The position numbers were made by a program, and so were the translations under genes. Of a stretch of 13,567 nt of DNA, positions 7,708 to 13,567 are shown piece by piece. The stretch is from positions 1-13,567 of the forward strand of contig CAMNAY010000014.1 in NCBI GenBank assembly GCA_946531975.1, in the 5' to 3' direction. The stretch's first letter is position 1. Each line of letters starts with the position of its first letter. The stretch comes from an uncultured Ruminococcus sp. (GTDB lineage: Bacteria; Bacillota; Clostridia; Oscillospirales; Ruminococcaceae). The notes below the pieces were generated by a model. It was not told the DNA's origin, ran no database searches, and worked only from the letters and a program-made list of their open reading frames with translations.

Positions 7708-8010
7708 ATGGCAGTTATTGAGATTGAATACGGCAAGCTGGAAAGCGCTGCTTCCGCTGCCGAAACCTACAAATCCGCGCTGAGCAGACTGATGAATCAG
7801 GCAAACAGCGACATGGGAAACATCAGTGCGGCATGGCACGGTGATGACAGCACGCTGGCAAGAGAGACATGGAATAGTACGCTTATGAGCGGAAACGAAT
7901 ATACCGCGCTGACGGCTGCCCTGGGTCACTATGCGGAGTATATCCGGACCATGAAAGCCGTGTATTTGCAGATGCAGTTGGCATCTGCTGAGCAGGCTGC
8001 ATATATTTAA
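7708..8010 (+). CDS. WXG100 family protein (ESAT-6-like)
   Basis: This protein has the canonical 100-residue length, with AGAGG (7696-7700) 7 nt before ATG 7708. Two long helices (about 8-38 and 48-92) flank W43-H-G45 in the context AAWHGDD, the hallmark WXG turn. It has no signal peptide and no membrane segment. WXG100 proteins are secreted by type VII systems as helical-hairpin dimers, alone or with an effector or partner. No YxxxD/E motif is visible in its C-terminal half, while the neighbouring gene product has one. It is the last gene of the operon and is followed by a hairpin. Confidence 0.9.
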   Translation: MAVIEIEYGKLESAASAAETYKSALSRLMNQANSDMGNISAAWHGDDSTLARETWNSTLMSGNEYTALTAALGHYAEYIRTMKAVYLQMQLASAEQAAYI

Positions 8011-8040
8011 GCCCCTTCCGGTGTCATACCGATCCAAAGA

Positions 8041-8088
8041 ATGAAAGCGCAGAACCGTCCGGCAGTCCGGGCAGCTCTGCGCTTTCAT
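8041..8088 (+). terminator. Perfect 13-bp hairpin ending the type VII substrate operon
   Basis: The arms ATGAAAGCGCAGA (8041-8053) and TCTGCGCTTTCAT (8076-8088) are exactly complementary. The 22-nt spacer can add a small CCGG/CCGG stem. It starts 30 nt after the WXG100 stop codon. There is no U-tract after the 3' arm, so it may be a weak or factor-aided terminator, or an RNA 3'-end stabiliser. Confidence 0.6.
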
Positions 8089-8158
8089 GGCATTTGCACG
8101 CATCACAATTCAGACATATTTTCTTTACAGTTTATTAACATCTTGTGCCGCACGGGAA

Positions 8159-8167
8159 TGCTATACT
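8159..8167 (+). promoter_or_regulatory. Extended -10 promoter for the U32-like gene
   Basis: TGCTATACT at 8159-8167 is an extended -10 element (TGn plus TATACT, 5 of 6 matches to TATAAT). A -35-like TTAACA is present at 8135-8140, but the 21-nt spacer is too long, so the extended -10 probably carries the activity. Transcription would start near 8174, about 70 nt before the start codon. Confidence 0.55.
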
Positions 8168-8245
8168 ATAAGTATGATTATAGCGGCGCAGACTGCTTTT
8201 TTGCAGCAAAATCGTCTGCCCTTTAAGAAAGGATGTATCATCGGA

Positions 8246-9202
8246 ATGAAAGCAAGATTTCATCTTCCTGATTTCGCAGGCCATTTTAAGTTCAATCTGG
8301 TGTTTGCGGAGCTGCTCGCACAGCGCCCGCAGTATTTTCGGGAGGGTGTTGAGATCGCATCGTTTTACGGTGTGTTCCCGCCTTCACTCTGGAACGGCGG
8401 CAGAACGCAGACCGGCATCTGCGATAAATTTTTCATCAAGGGTGTTCTGAAGGCGTTTAATGACAGAGGCATCCCGCTGCGGTTTACGTTTACCAACCCG
8501 ATGCTGGAGAAGAAGCATCTCAGCGATGAATTCTGCAATATGGTGATGCATCTCGCTGACAACGGTCTGAACGAAGCAATCGTGTTCTCCCCGCTGCTGG
8601 AGGAGTATATCCGGAAAAACTATCCAAAGTACAAGCTCACAAGCTCAACCTGCAAGCGCATCACTGACGGCGATCAGCTCTGTGAGGAGGTCGGAAAGGA
8701 TTATCATATCGTCGTCATTGACTACGACCTCAACCATGATTTCGAGACACTGAAAAAGATCCCCGATAAGAAAAAATGCGAGCTGCTGGTGAATGCCTGC
8801 TGCAATCCGGGATGTCCGACCCGATCCGAGCATTATCAGGCAATCGGTCAGCAGCAGATCATCTATGCAAACCATGTGCGGAAGTATCATGACATGCCGC
8901 TGAATATGGAGCGCGTCAAGCGTGAGAATCCCGGCATCCTGCGGTTTGATGACTGTCCCTGCGCCGGCAGAACGCTGTTTGAGATCAAGGAGCTGAAGAA
9001 TCACATCAGTCCGGATGAGATCTGGAACACCTACATCCCGATGGGCTTTGAGCAGTTCAAGATTGAGGGCAGAACGACCGATATCTTCAATCTGACCGAG
9101 CATTACATGTATTACATGGTCAAGCCGGAATGCAGGGATCAGGCGCGGTTTGAGTTCATGCAGCTTCTGGTGAACAATGACGTCATCCAGACGAACGGCT
9201 GA
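8246..9202 (+). CDS. U32 peptidase-like (UbiU/UbiV-related) protein
   Basis: The protein has 318 residues from ATG 8246. Upstream in-frame starts, such as 8087, lie inside the hairpin or promoter region, so 8246 is chosen; AGAAAGGA (8226-8233) is about 12 nt upstream. It has no signal peptide. Residues 182-197 contain VNACCNPGCPTRSEHY (C185, C186, C190), residues 236-240 contain DCPCA (C237, C239), and KIEGR is at 272-276. A Cys-rich CxxxCPxR-HY element with a later KIEGR is characteristic of the U32 family, members of which (UbiU, UbiV, RlhA, TrhP) bind iron-sulfur clusters and act in hydroxylation rather than proteolysis. The exact reaction is unknown. It is monocistronic, with its own promoter and unrelated neighbours. 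The assignment rests on motifs only. Confidence 0.65.
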   Translation: MKARFHLPDFAGHFKFNLVFAELLAQRPQYFREGVEIASFYGVFPPSLWNGGRTQTGICDKFFIKGVLKAFNDRGIPLRFTFTNPMLEKKHLSDEFCNMVMHLADNGLNEAIVFSPLLEEYIRKNYPKYKLTSSTCKRITDGDQLCEEVGKDYHIVVIDYDLNHDFETLKKIPDKKKCELLVNACCNPGCPTRSEHYQAIGQQQIIYANHVRKYHDMPLNMERVKRENPGILRFDDCPCAGRTLFEIKELKNHISPDEIWNTYIPMGFEQFKIEGRTTDIFNLTEHYMYYMVKPECRDQARFEFMQLLVNNDVIQTNG

Positions 9203-9226
9203 CCGCCGAAATATCTGAAAAGCCAC

Positions 9227-9255
9227 TTGACAGCGGCACGATTTTGTGCTAAAAT
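9227..9255 (+). promoter_or_regulatory. Near-consensus housekeeping promoter upstream of the esterase leader
   Basis: TTGACA (9227-9232) is followed by a 17-nt spacer and TAAAAT (9250-9255), with TG at 9247-9248 forming an extended -10. This is among the best vegetative promoters possible in a Firmicute. Transcription would start at about 9262, leaving a leader of about 270 nt before the esterase. Confidence 0.85.
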
Positions 9256-9288
9256 AACAGCAGATAGAAGAATGTACCAGACAAACTT

Positions 9289-9366
9289 ATGATTGATTTA
9301 CAGGGGAATATACCGTCTTGCGGTGATCCATGCGGTGTGTCCCCTTCGCTGTATTCTGATCTGTGA
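9289..9366 (+). CDS. Possible 25-codon leader peptide ORF
   Basis: ATG 9289 opens a frame of 25 codons (begins MIDLQGNIPS, ends PSLYSDL) with TGA at 9364-9366, four bases before the terminator stem. A ribosome at its stop would cover the 5' arm of the terminator, as in translational attenuation. Against it: no Shine-Dalgarno sequence is visible upstream, and there is no run of one amino-acid codon. It may be chance. Confidence 0.22.
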   Translation: MIDLQGNIPSCGDPCGVSPSLYSDL

Positions 9367-9370
9367 CCGG

Positions 9371-9405
9371 AGCAGCCGCATTCGTAATGGATGCGGCTGC
9401 TTTTT
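9371..9405 (+). terminator. Intrinsic terminator inside the esterase leader
   Basis: AGCAGCCGCAT (9371-9381) and ATGCGGCTGCT (9391-9401) form a perfect 11-bp GC-rich stem with a 9-nt loop, followed by TTTTT (9401-9405). It lies about 110 nt after the predicted transcription start and about 130 nt before the esterase start. Transcripts of the esterase from this promoter must therefore read through it. Confidence 0.88.
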
Positions 9406-9532
9406 CTGTGCAGCCGGTGCCGCCTGAGAGGAGGAAATCACAGACAGGGAGCCAAGTGACACATGATTTATCAGGGGAGAGAGAAAAGCGGAGTACAGAA
9501 AGAGCATCCGCTTGATAACGGGAGGTTTTCAT

Positions 9533-11635
9533 ATGAAACGATACAGCAGGGTTTTATCTGTATTGTCTGCGCTGACGCTTGCAGCAGCCGGAATTGCGGC
9601 GGAGTCTGCCGGAAGCGCCGCGGCTGCGGAGAAAGAGACCGTCAGGATCATGCCGCTCGGAGATTCGATCACCTACGGCATGGCGGACGAGGGCGGTTAC
9701 CGCAAATACCTCTGGCAGAACCTGAAGGAGCAGGGGTATGACAACATCGACTTTGTCGGACCGGAGGGACAGGAACAGGCATCCTTCACTTACAAGGGGC
9801 AGCAGGTAACCTATGACGACAATCATGCAGGTTACAGCGGTTATACGATCACCGACCTGCCCGGCGGCTGGTTCGGCAAGCTCAACGGCATTCTGGAAAC
9901 GATGCGGAACGGCGACTATATCACCAAATATGCGCCGGACATCATACTGCTGCAAATCGGCACCAACGATGTTTCCAACGGCCATCTGGACGGCTCAGAG
10001 GAGCGTCTGCATCAGCTTCTGGACTATCTGCGTGAGAAGATGCCTGCGGACGGAACGATCTTTCTGACGACGATTCCGGAGCTTGGCAATACCGGCTGGG
10101 GCGGCAGTCAGAGCCAGAATATTGCCGCATACAATGAGATTGTAAAGCGGACTGCCGACGCATACAGCACACAGAATGTGGTCTTTGCGGATATTCACAG
10201 CGTCATTGATGCATCGGCGGATCTGGCAGACGGTGTGCATCCGAATGCAGGCGGCTACGAGAAAATGGGCAAATACTGGGCGGAGCAGCTCGGCGGATAT
10301 CTCAGCGGCGGGCATGCCGTCAGCTATCCCTTCCTGCTCGGCGATGTCAACGCGGACGGCAAGCTCAATGCTGCCGACCTGACCTGTATGAAGCGCGGAA
10401 TTCAGAAAGCGCAGATCACGCAGGACTTCATCAAGCGCGCAGATGTCGATCAGGATAAGGTTGTCAGCCCCGAAGATGTTAGGATTCTGCGCGATTTCCT
10501 GACCGGTGCCATTACCGGATTCCCGGAGTCGCCGGTCATAGATCCGGTGGAGGAGAATCCGTGGGACGATTATCAGGAAACTGCGGATGCACGGTATCTC
10601 CAGTTCTACAAGGACTCGATTTACAGCATGGGCAATACCTACCGCCTGACAAAGAAGCTGCGTGCAGCAGAAAAGGGCGAAAAGCTCACGCTTGCCTATC
10701 TCGGCGGCTCGATTACCGAAATGGGCAAATACACCGGTCCTTTCTCGGCGTATGTTAAGAAGACCTTTGCGAAGGGCAGCTTTACCGAGGTCAATGCCGG
10801 ACTCTCCGGCACCTCGTCCGTGGTCGGACTGGTGCGCAGCGAGCCGAATGTCGTTGAAAAGAATCCGGACATTGTCTTTGTGGAATTCTCGGTCAATGAC
10901 CATGAGGATATCATGTACAAAAAGTGCTTCGAGAGCGTAATCCGGAAGTTCCTCGATCTGCCGAATGAACCGGCTGTCATCATTCTGATTAACCGCGCAA
11001 GAAGCGGTTTCTCCAGCCAGCAGCAGATGATTCCGGTCGGCACGAATTATAACATACCGATCATCAGTATGGACAATGCGCTGACAAAAGCCTTCAGCAG
11101 CGGACTGCTCACGCAGAGTGACTATTTTACGGACGACTATCATCCGCATGACAAGGGCGGACAGCTCGTTGCAGACTGTCTGGGCTATTTCTTCCGGCAG
11201 GCAATGCGCACAGAAAACAGCGCGTCCTCTTACACCGTACCGGAAAAAACAGTCTACGGCACGGAATATGAGAATACGTCTTACATCAACCCGAAGGATC
11301 AGAGCGGGTTCAATGCCGGCGGCTGGTCTGCGGGTGCAGGCTACAACTATGGCTCCATTCTGCCCTATTCTTACACACTGAACGGCGGCAGCCCGATGAC
11401 CTTCAAGGCAAACGGCAAGGGTCTGATCATTGTCTTTAAGGCAAACAGCTCCGGCATGGGCAGCATTGATGTCACAGTCAACGGCAAGACCACACGCGTC
11501 AGCGGCAACAAGCAGTACTGCTGGGGCGGACCGGATGCGGAACTGGGCTATTATCAGGATCAGTCCGGCGAGCTGAACGTGTCAATCTCCGGCAGCGGCA
11601 GCTTTGTCATCTGGGGCATCGGTCTCATTCAATAA
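9533..11635 (+). CDS. Secreted dockerin-bearing esterase with two SGNH/GDSL domains
   Basis: The protein has 700 residues from ATG 9533, with GGGAGG (9520-9525) 7 nt upstream. Residues 1-32 form a signal peptide. The first SGNH domain (about 36-258) has GDSITYG (S45), a GYSG block (100-103), GTND (N145) and DGVH (D233, H236); it resembles CE3 acetyl-xylan esterases. A type I dockerin (269-325) has two EF-hand-like calcium loops beginning D271 and D304. The second SGNH domain (about 384-558) has GGSIT (S393), NAGLSG, SVND (N455) and DDYH (D534, H537). Residues about 570-700 look like a beta-sandwich that may bind carbohydrate. The protein would be exported and docked onto a cohesin scaffold, removing acetyl or similar ester groups from hemicellulose. 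Both triads are intact. A dockerin between two catalytic domains is less common than one at a terminus. Substrates are inferred. It is possibly controlled by the upstream attenuator. Confidence 0.92.
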   Translation: MKRYSRVLSVLSALTLAAAGIAAESAGSAAAAEKETVRIMPLGDSITYGMADEGGYRKYLWQNLKEQGYDNIDFVGPEGQEQASFTYKGQQVTYDDNHAGYSGYTITDLPGGWFGKLNGILETMRNGDYITKYAPDIILLQIGTNDVSNGHLDGSEERLHQLLDYLREKMPADGTIFLTTIPELGNTGWGGSQSQNIAAYNEIVKRTADAYSTQNVVFADIHSVIDASADLADGVHPNAGGYEKMGKYWAEQLGGYLSGGHAVSYPFLLGDVNADGKLNAADLTCMKRGIQKAQITQDFIKRADVDQDKVVSPEDVRILRDFLTGAITGFPESPVIDPVEENPWDDYQETADARYLQFYKDSIYSMGNTYRLTKKLRAAEKGEKLTLAYLGGSITEMGKYTGPFSAYVKKTFAKGSFTEVNAGLSGTSSVVGLVRSEPNVVEKNPDIVFVEFSVNDHEDIMYKKCFESVIRKFLDLPNEPAVIILINRARSGFSSQQQMIPVGTNYNIPIISMDNALTKAFSSGLLTQSDYFTDDYHPHDKGGQLVADCLGYFFRQAMRTENSASSYTVPEKTVYGTEYENTSYINPKDQSGFNAGGWSAGAGYNYGSILPYSYTLNGGSPMTFKANGKGLIIVFKANSSGMGSIDVTVNGKTTRVSGNKQYCWGGPDAELGYYQDQSGELNVSISGSGSFVIWGIGLIQ

Positions 11636-11640
11636 TACGG

Positions 11641-11680
11641 TCTGCTGTCCGCACGGGGCGGGAATACGGCGGACAGCAGA
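11641..11680 (+). terminator. First 3' hairpin after the esterase
   Basis: TCTGCTGTCCGC (11641-11652) and GCGGACAGCAGA (11669-11680) form a perfect 12-bp stem with a 16-nt loop, starting 5 nt after the stop codon. No U-tract follows directly; the second hairpin begins at the next base. Confidence 0.65.
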
Positions 11681-11719
11681 AACGCGCACCTCCGGACGGG
11701 GGTGCGCGTTTGATATTTT
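11681..11719 (+). terminator. Second 3' hairpin with T-rich tail, between convergent genes
   Basis: AACGCGCACC (11681-11690) and GGTGCGCGTT (11701-11710) form a perfect 10-bp stem, followed by TTGATATTTT. It serves the plus-strand esterase and may also end the minus-strand alpha-galactosidase transcript, whose stop codon is at 11734-11736. Confidence 0.78.
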
Positions 11720-11733
11720 GTCATTTGAAATGC

Positions 11734-13368
11734 TCACAGTGCATAGTGCATGGTGTATTCCTTTTCACCGAAGCGGAAGCTGATGCGGAGCGAATCGTCC
11801 GAAGCTTCTGCGGACAGTACCTCTGCCTGCTGCATCCGCATCATTCTGCGGAACATCTTTCGCTGGTTTTCGGTGTAATCCGCGCCGTTGTCCGATGTGA
11901 ACAGAATGCCGCCGGTCAGGGCACTGATCTCTGCAAGGCACTGCCGCTGCGGGGTCGTCATCGCAGAGCTGTCCGGACTGAGAATAAAGGCATCGGTGTC
12001 ATTCAGGAAGGCTCTGCCGTTGAGCTGCCTGCGGAAGACCGCATTCAGCAGCGCATGTCTGGTGCTGGCGCGTTCCCGATGCAGCAGGCGCATCGGCAGC
12101 TTGTCGTCCCAGTCGAGCGTAATATCGCAGCCGATTCTGCAATAATCGACGTTGCCGAAGGCGGCGCCGAGCGGGACTGCACCGGCAATGATCCATGCAT
12201 CGCCCGCGTTCTCGCGCAGGAATTTCATTGCCTCTGCCATGATCTGTCCGCGGGTTTTGTCCGCACGCGGCAGAATGCAGGCGGCATAGAGGAAATCGAG
12301 CTTGAGCAGCCCGAAGCCCCAGCGGTTGACGATGGTGTCCAGCACCTGCCGCAGATGCTCCTGCACCTCCGGCAGACAGAAATCAAGCACATAGAAGCCG
12401 CCCCAGTCTGAACCGCCCCTGACATAGTCGCCGTTTTCATCCTTCAGAAGCCAGTCCGCATGCATCCGGACGATCTCAGACTGCTCCTCGCAGGCGAACG
12501 GTGCCAGCCAGATGCCGGGCAGATAGCCTGCGTCACGGATCTGTGCGCAGACCGGCTGCATGCCGTCAGGGAATTTTTCGGGATCCGGCGTGAGCCAGTC
12601 GCCGACTCTGTCCTGCCAGCCGTCGTCGATCTGGAATGCATCCGCCTTGTATTCCTGTTCCGAGAGAGCGTCCAGATCCGCCGTCACGGTATTGGCGCTG
12701 ATGTTCTGGAACCGGCGGTACCGGCTGTTGAAGCCGAAGATCGGTTCGGCTTTGCGCGGGGGCAGGTGCTGCGCATCAAAATACGCATCGAAGACATCCT
12801 GCTCTGCGCCCTCATCGGTGAACAGCTCCATGCGGAGATCACCGGTGAGATGCAGTCCGGCGCAGTCCTTGCCGGCAGTGACCGTTCCGTGAACGGTATC
12901 GGTCTGCCAGCAGGTGAAGCCGGTCTGTTCATTCAGTGAACCGAACAGCCGGAACTGCGTATAGTCGCGAATATAGCCGTAGGTCCAGCCGTGAAGCACG
13001 CCGGCTTCCGTGTCATAATCCGCGAAATTATAATCGCCGTACTGTGTCAGCGCATATTTGCTCCGGAGCTGTGCCGGAATATGCCGCAGACCGCGCATTT
13101 TTTCGCTGACGCGGTGCTCGGTGCTTTCTGTCCATGACTGGTAGCCGTTGAGGAAGATCCGGTCTGATTCATTGAACAGATGCTCATAGACAGCGCTCAG
13201 CTCCTGCATGACGATCTCATCTTCTGCACGGACGCGCACGCTGATGCAGTTCCCTTTCTGTGTGACCTTCAGCGAGACATTCTCCGTCTGAACGGTCCCG
13301 CCGGGGATCGTAAACGAGAATTCCTCGCCGTTTTCGGTATAGCGCAGACGAACATATTTGAATTCCAT
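11734..13368 (-). CDS. GH36-type alpha-galactosidase (melibiase family)
   Basis: The 544-residue protein starts 8 nt after AAGGAGG on the minus strand. Residues about 1-205 form the N-terminal beta domain (motif FLNGYQSWT at 72-80). The TIM barrel follows, with FQIDDGWQ (245-252), PGIWLAPF (284-291), LLKLDFLYA (354-362; likely nucleophile D358) and RIGCDITLDW (411-420; likely acid/base D415). FLNDTDAFIL (455-464) matches the NDPD-like motif of this family. It has no signal peptide, so it acts in the cytoplasm, cleaving alpha-1,6-galactose from imported raffinose-type or galactomannan oligosaccharides. The exact substrate is inferred. It is somewhat shorter than the large tetrameric GH36 enzymes of about 700-750 residues. 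It converges on the esterase and follows an incomplete gene on the same strand (55-nt gap), so it is probably the second gene of an operon. Confidence 0.88.
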   Translation of the reverse strand: MEFKYVRLRYTENGEEFSFTIPGGTVQTENVSLKVTQKGNCISVRVRAEDEIVMQELSAVYEHLFNESDRIFLNGYQSWTESTEHRVSEKMRGLRHIPAQLRSKYALTQYGDYNFADYDTEAGVLHGWTYGYIRDYTQFRLFGSLNEQTGFTCWQTDTVHGTVTAGKDCAGLHLTGDLRMELFTDEGAEQDVFDAYFDAQHLPPRKAEPIFGFNSRYRRFQNISANTVTADLDALSEQEYKADAFQIDDGWQDRVGDWLTPDPEKFPDGMQPVCAQIRDAGYLPGIWLAPFACEEQSEIVRMHADWLLKDENGDYVRGGSDWGGFYVLDFCLPEVQEHLRQVLDTIVNRWGFGLLKLDFLYAACILPRADKTRGQIMAEAMKFLRENAGDAWIIAGAVPLGAAFGNVDYCRIGCDITLDWDDKLPMRLLHRERASTRHALLNAVFRRQLNGRAFLNDTDAFILSPDSSAMTTPQRQCLAEISALTGGILFTSDNGADYTENQRKMFRRMMRMQQAEVLSAEASDDSLRISFRFGEKEYTMHYAL

Positions 13369-13376
13369 AAGCGATT

Positions 13377-13387
13377 CCTCCTTTTTT
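13377..13387 (-). promoter_or_regulatory. Ribosome binding site of the alpha-galactosidase
   Basis: Read on the minus strand, AAAAAAGGAGG ends 8 nt before ATG 13368-13366. This confirms the chosen start and indicates strong translation. Confidence 0.8.
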
Positions 13388-13423
13388 CTGATGAACGGGC
13401 GGATAGATCATGCAGCCGCAGAT

Positions 13424-13567
13424 TCAGGAGCGGGCTTCGTTTTCTTTTCGCAGGTAGGAGACTGCGATGTTCACGAGCATCGACAGTTCCTCTTTCGCGG
13501 CGGAAAAATCATCGGAGGGGAGCAGCTCGCCGCGGAGCAGCTTTTTGCACAGCTCCAGCATGGAGTG
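13424..13567 (-). CDS. 3' end of an unidentified gene (5' part outside the window)
   Basis: On the minus strand the frame from the window edge reads 47 codons to TGA at 13426-13424. It begins HSMLELCKKLLRGELLPSDD and ends YLRKENEARS. The fragment is charged and looks helical (leucine-rich start, KEELSMLVNIAVSYL helix). No family can be recognised from so short a piece. Its stop codon lies 55 nt before the alpha-galactosidase start with no terminator between, so the two are probably co-transcribed. Confidence 0.6.
   Translation of the reverse strand, partial: HSMLELCKKLLRGELLPSDDFSAAKEELSMLVNIAVSYLRKENEARS

Larger units (their letters stand above)
9262..9532 (+). promoter_or_regulatory. Long structured 5' leader with candidate attenuator
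   Basis: This is the main part of the 330-nt stretch without an established gene (9203-9532). It contains GGGGA (9303-9307) able to pair with UCCCC (9340-9344), a small ACCG/CGGT hairpin (9312-9324), and a direct repeat TGCGGTG at 9319 and 9331. A strong terminator follows at 9371-9405. ATGCGG at 9330-9335 is identical to part of the terminator 3' arm, so it could instead pair with CCGCAT (9376-9381) in the 5' arm and act as antiterminator. Past the terminator lie a purine-rich region and a 7-bp hairpin, AAGCGGA (9486-9492) with TCCGCTT (9507-9513), just before the esterase ribosome binding site. I do not recognise a known riboswitch class. An independent small RNA of about 145 nt is the alternative. 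Confidence 0.55.

Noticed and set aside
8087..8245. Upstream ATG 8087 as the start of the U32-like protein
   Set aside because: It lies inside the 3' arm of the hairpin and upstream of the extended -10 element, and the extra 53 residues do not resemble the family. ATG 8246 follows a ribosome binding site.
9303..9344. Known riboswitch classes (TPP, SAM, c-di-GMP, T-box, cobalamin) for the esterase leader
   Set aside because: The conserved cores of these classes, as I know them, were looked for and not found. The leader is reported only as a candidate attenuator of unknown class.
9512..9532. TTG 9512 as the esterase start
   Set aside because: It lies upstream of the GGGAGG site, which is correctly spaced for ATG 9533. 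The product from 9533 has a standard signal peptide.
9463..9741. 92-codon plus-strand frame overlapping the esterase start
   Set aside because: It runs out of frame through the signal peptide and catalytic serine region, and its product is Arg/Gly/Cys-rich without domain features.
11710..12411. Plus-strand 233-codon frame opposite the alpha-galactosidase
   Set aside because: It begins within the tail of the terminator and has no family features. The minus strand has clear GH36 motifs.
1..13567. CRISPR arrays, tRNA or rRNA genes, insertion sequences
   Set aside because: No spaced direct repeats, cloverleaf-like sequences, rRNA segments, transposase motifs or terminal inverted repeats were seen.

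Overview
The window looks like a chromosomal segment of a gut or rumen Firmicute related to Ruminococcus (Oscillospiraceae). The base composition is moderately GC-rich, Shine-Dalgarno sites are strong (AAAGGAGG, GGGAGG), and a secreted esterase carries a type I dockerin, which marks a cellulosome-producing species. The genus is inferred; no rRNA or other marker gene is present.

Positions 1-8010 read as one plus-strand operon built around type VII (ESX-like) secretion substrates. It starts with a 5'-truncated, 1,699-residue surface protein made of repeated Ig-like modules and anchored by a C-terminal membrane helix. Next come a 67-residue membrane protein with a zinc ribbon, an 80-residue helical protein, and a 469-residue effector-like protein (helical N-domain, Gly/Ala-rich beta region, 11-residue repeats at the C-terminus). 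A DUF4176 protein, a 100-residue helical partner with a YxxxE motif, and a 100-residue WXG100 protein with a W-H-G turn complete it. Gaps between genes run from -14 to +52 nt and no terminator is seen inside. The arrangement matches LXG-type toxin cassettes (effector, small helical targeting factors, DUF4176 accessory). However, the effector has neither a full-length LXG domain nor a recognisable toxin domain, and no immunity gene is evident. The secretion machinery itself (EssC and others) is not in the window.

A 13-bp perfect hairpin (8041-8088) closes that operon. A monocistronic gene with its own extended -10 promoter follows (8246-9202), encoding a protein resembling the U32 peptidase/UbiU-UbiV family.

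Positions 9203-9532 form a long regulatory leader. It holds a near-consensus promoter (TTGACA, 17 nt, TAAAAT with extended TG), a possible 25-codon leader ORF, and a strong intrinsic terminator that lies before the next gene. This is the layout of an attenuator or riboswitch. It precedes a 700-residue secreted esterase with two complete SGNH catalytic domains separated by a dockerin. Two tandem hairpins end that gene.

On the minus strand a cytoplasmic GH36-type alpha-galactosidase (13368-11734) converges on the esterase. It is preceded by the 3' end of an unidentified gene (13567-13424). Together the right half suggests plant polysaccharide use: deacetylation outside the cell, and cleavage of imported alpha-galactosides inside. 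The left half suggests interbacterial or surface interactions.
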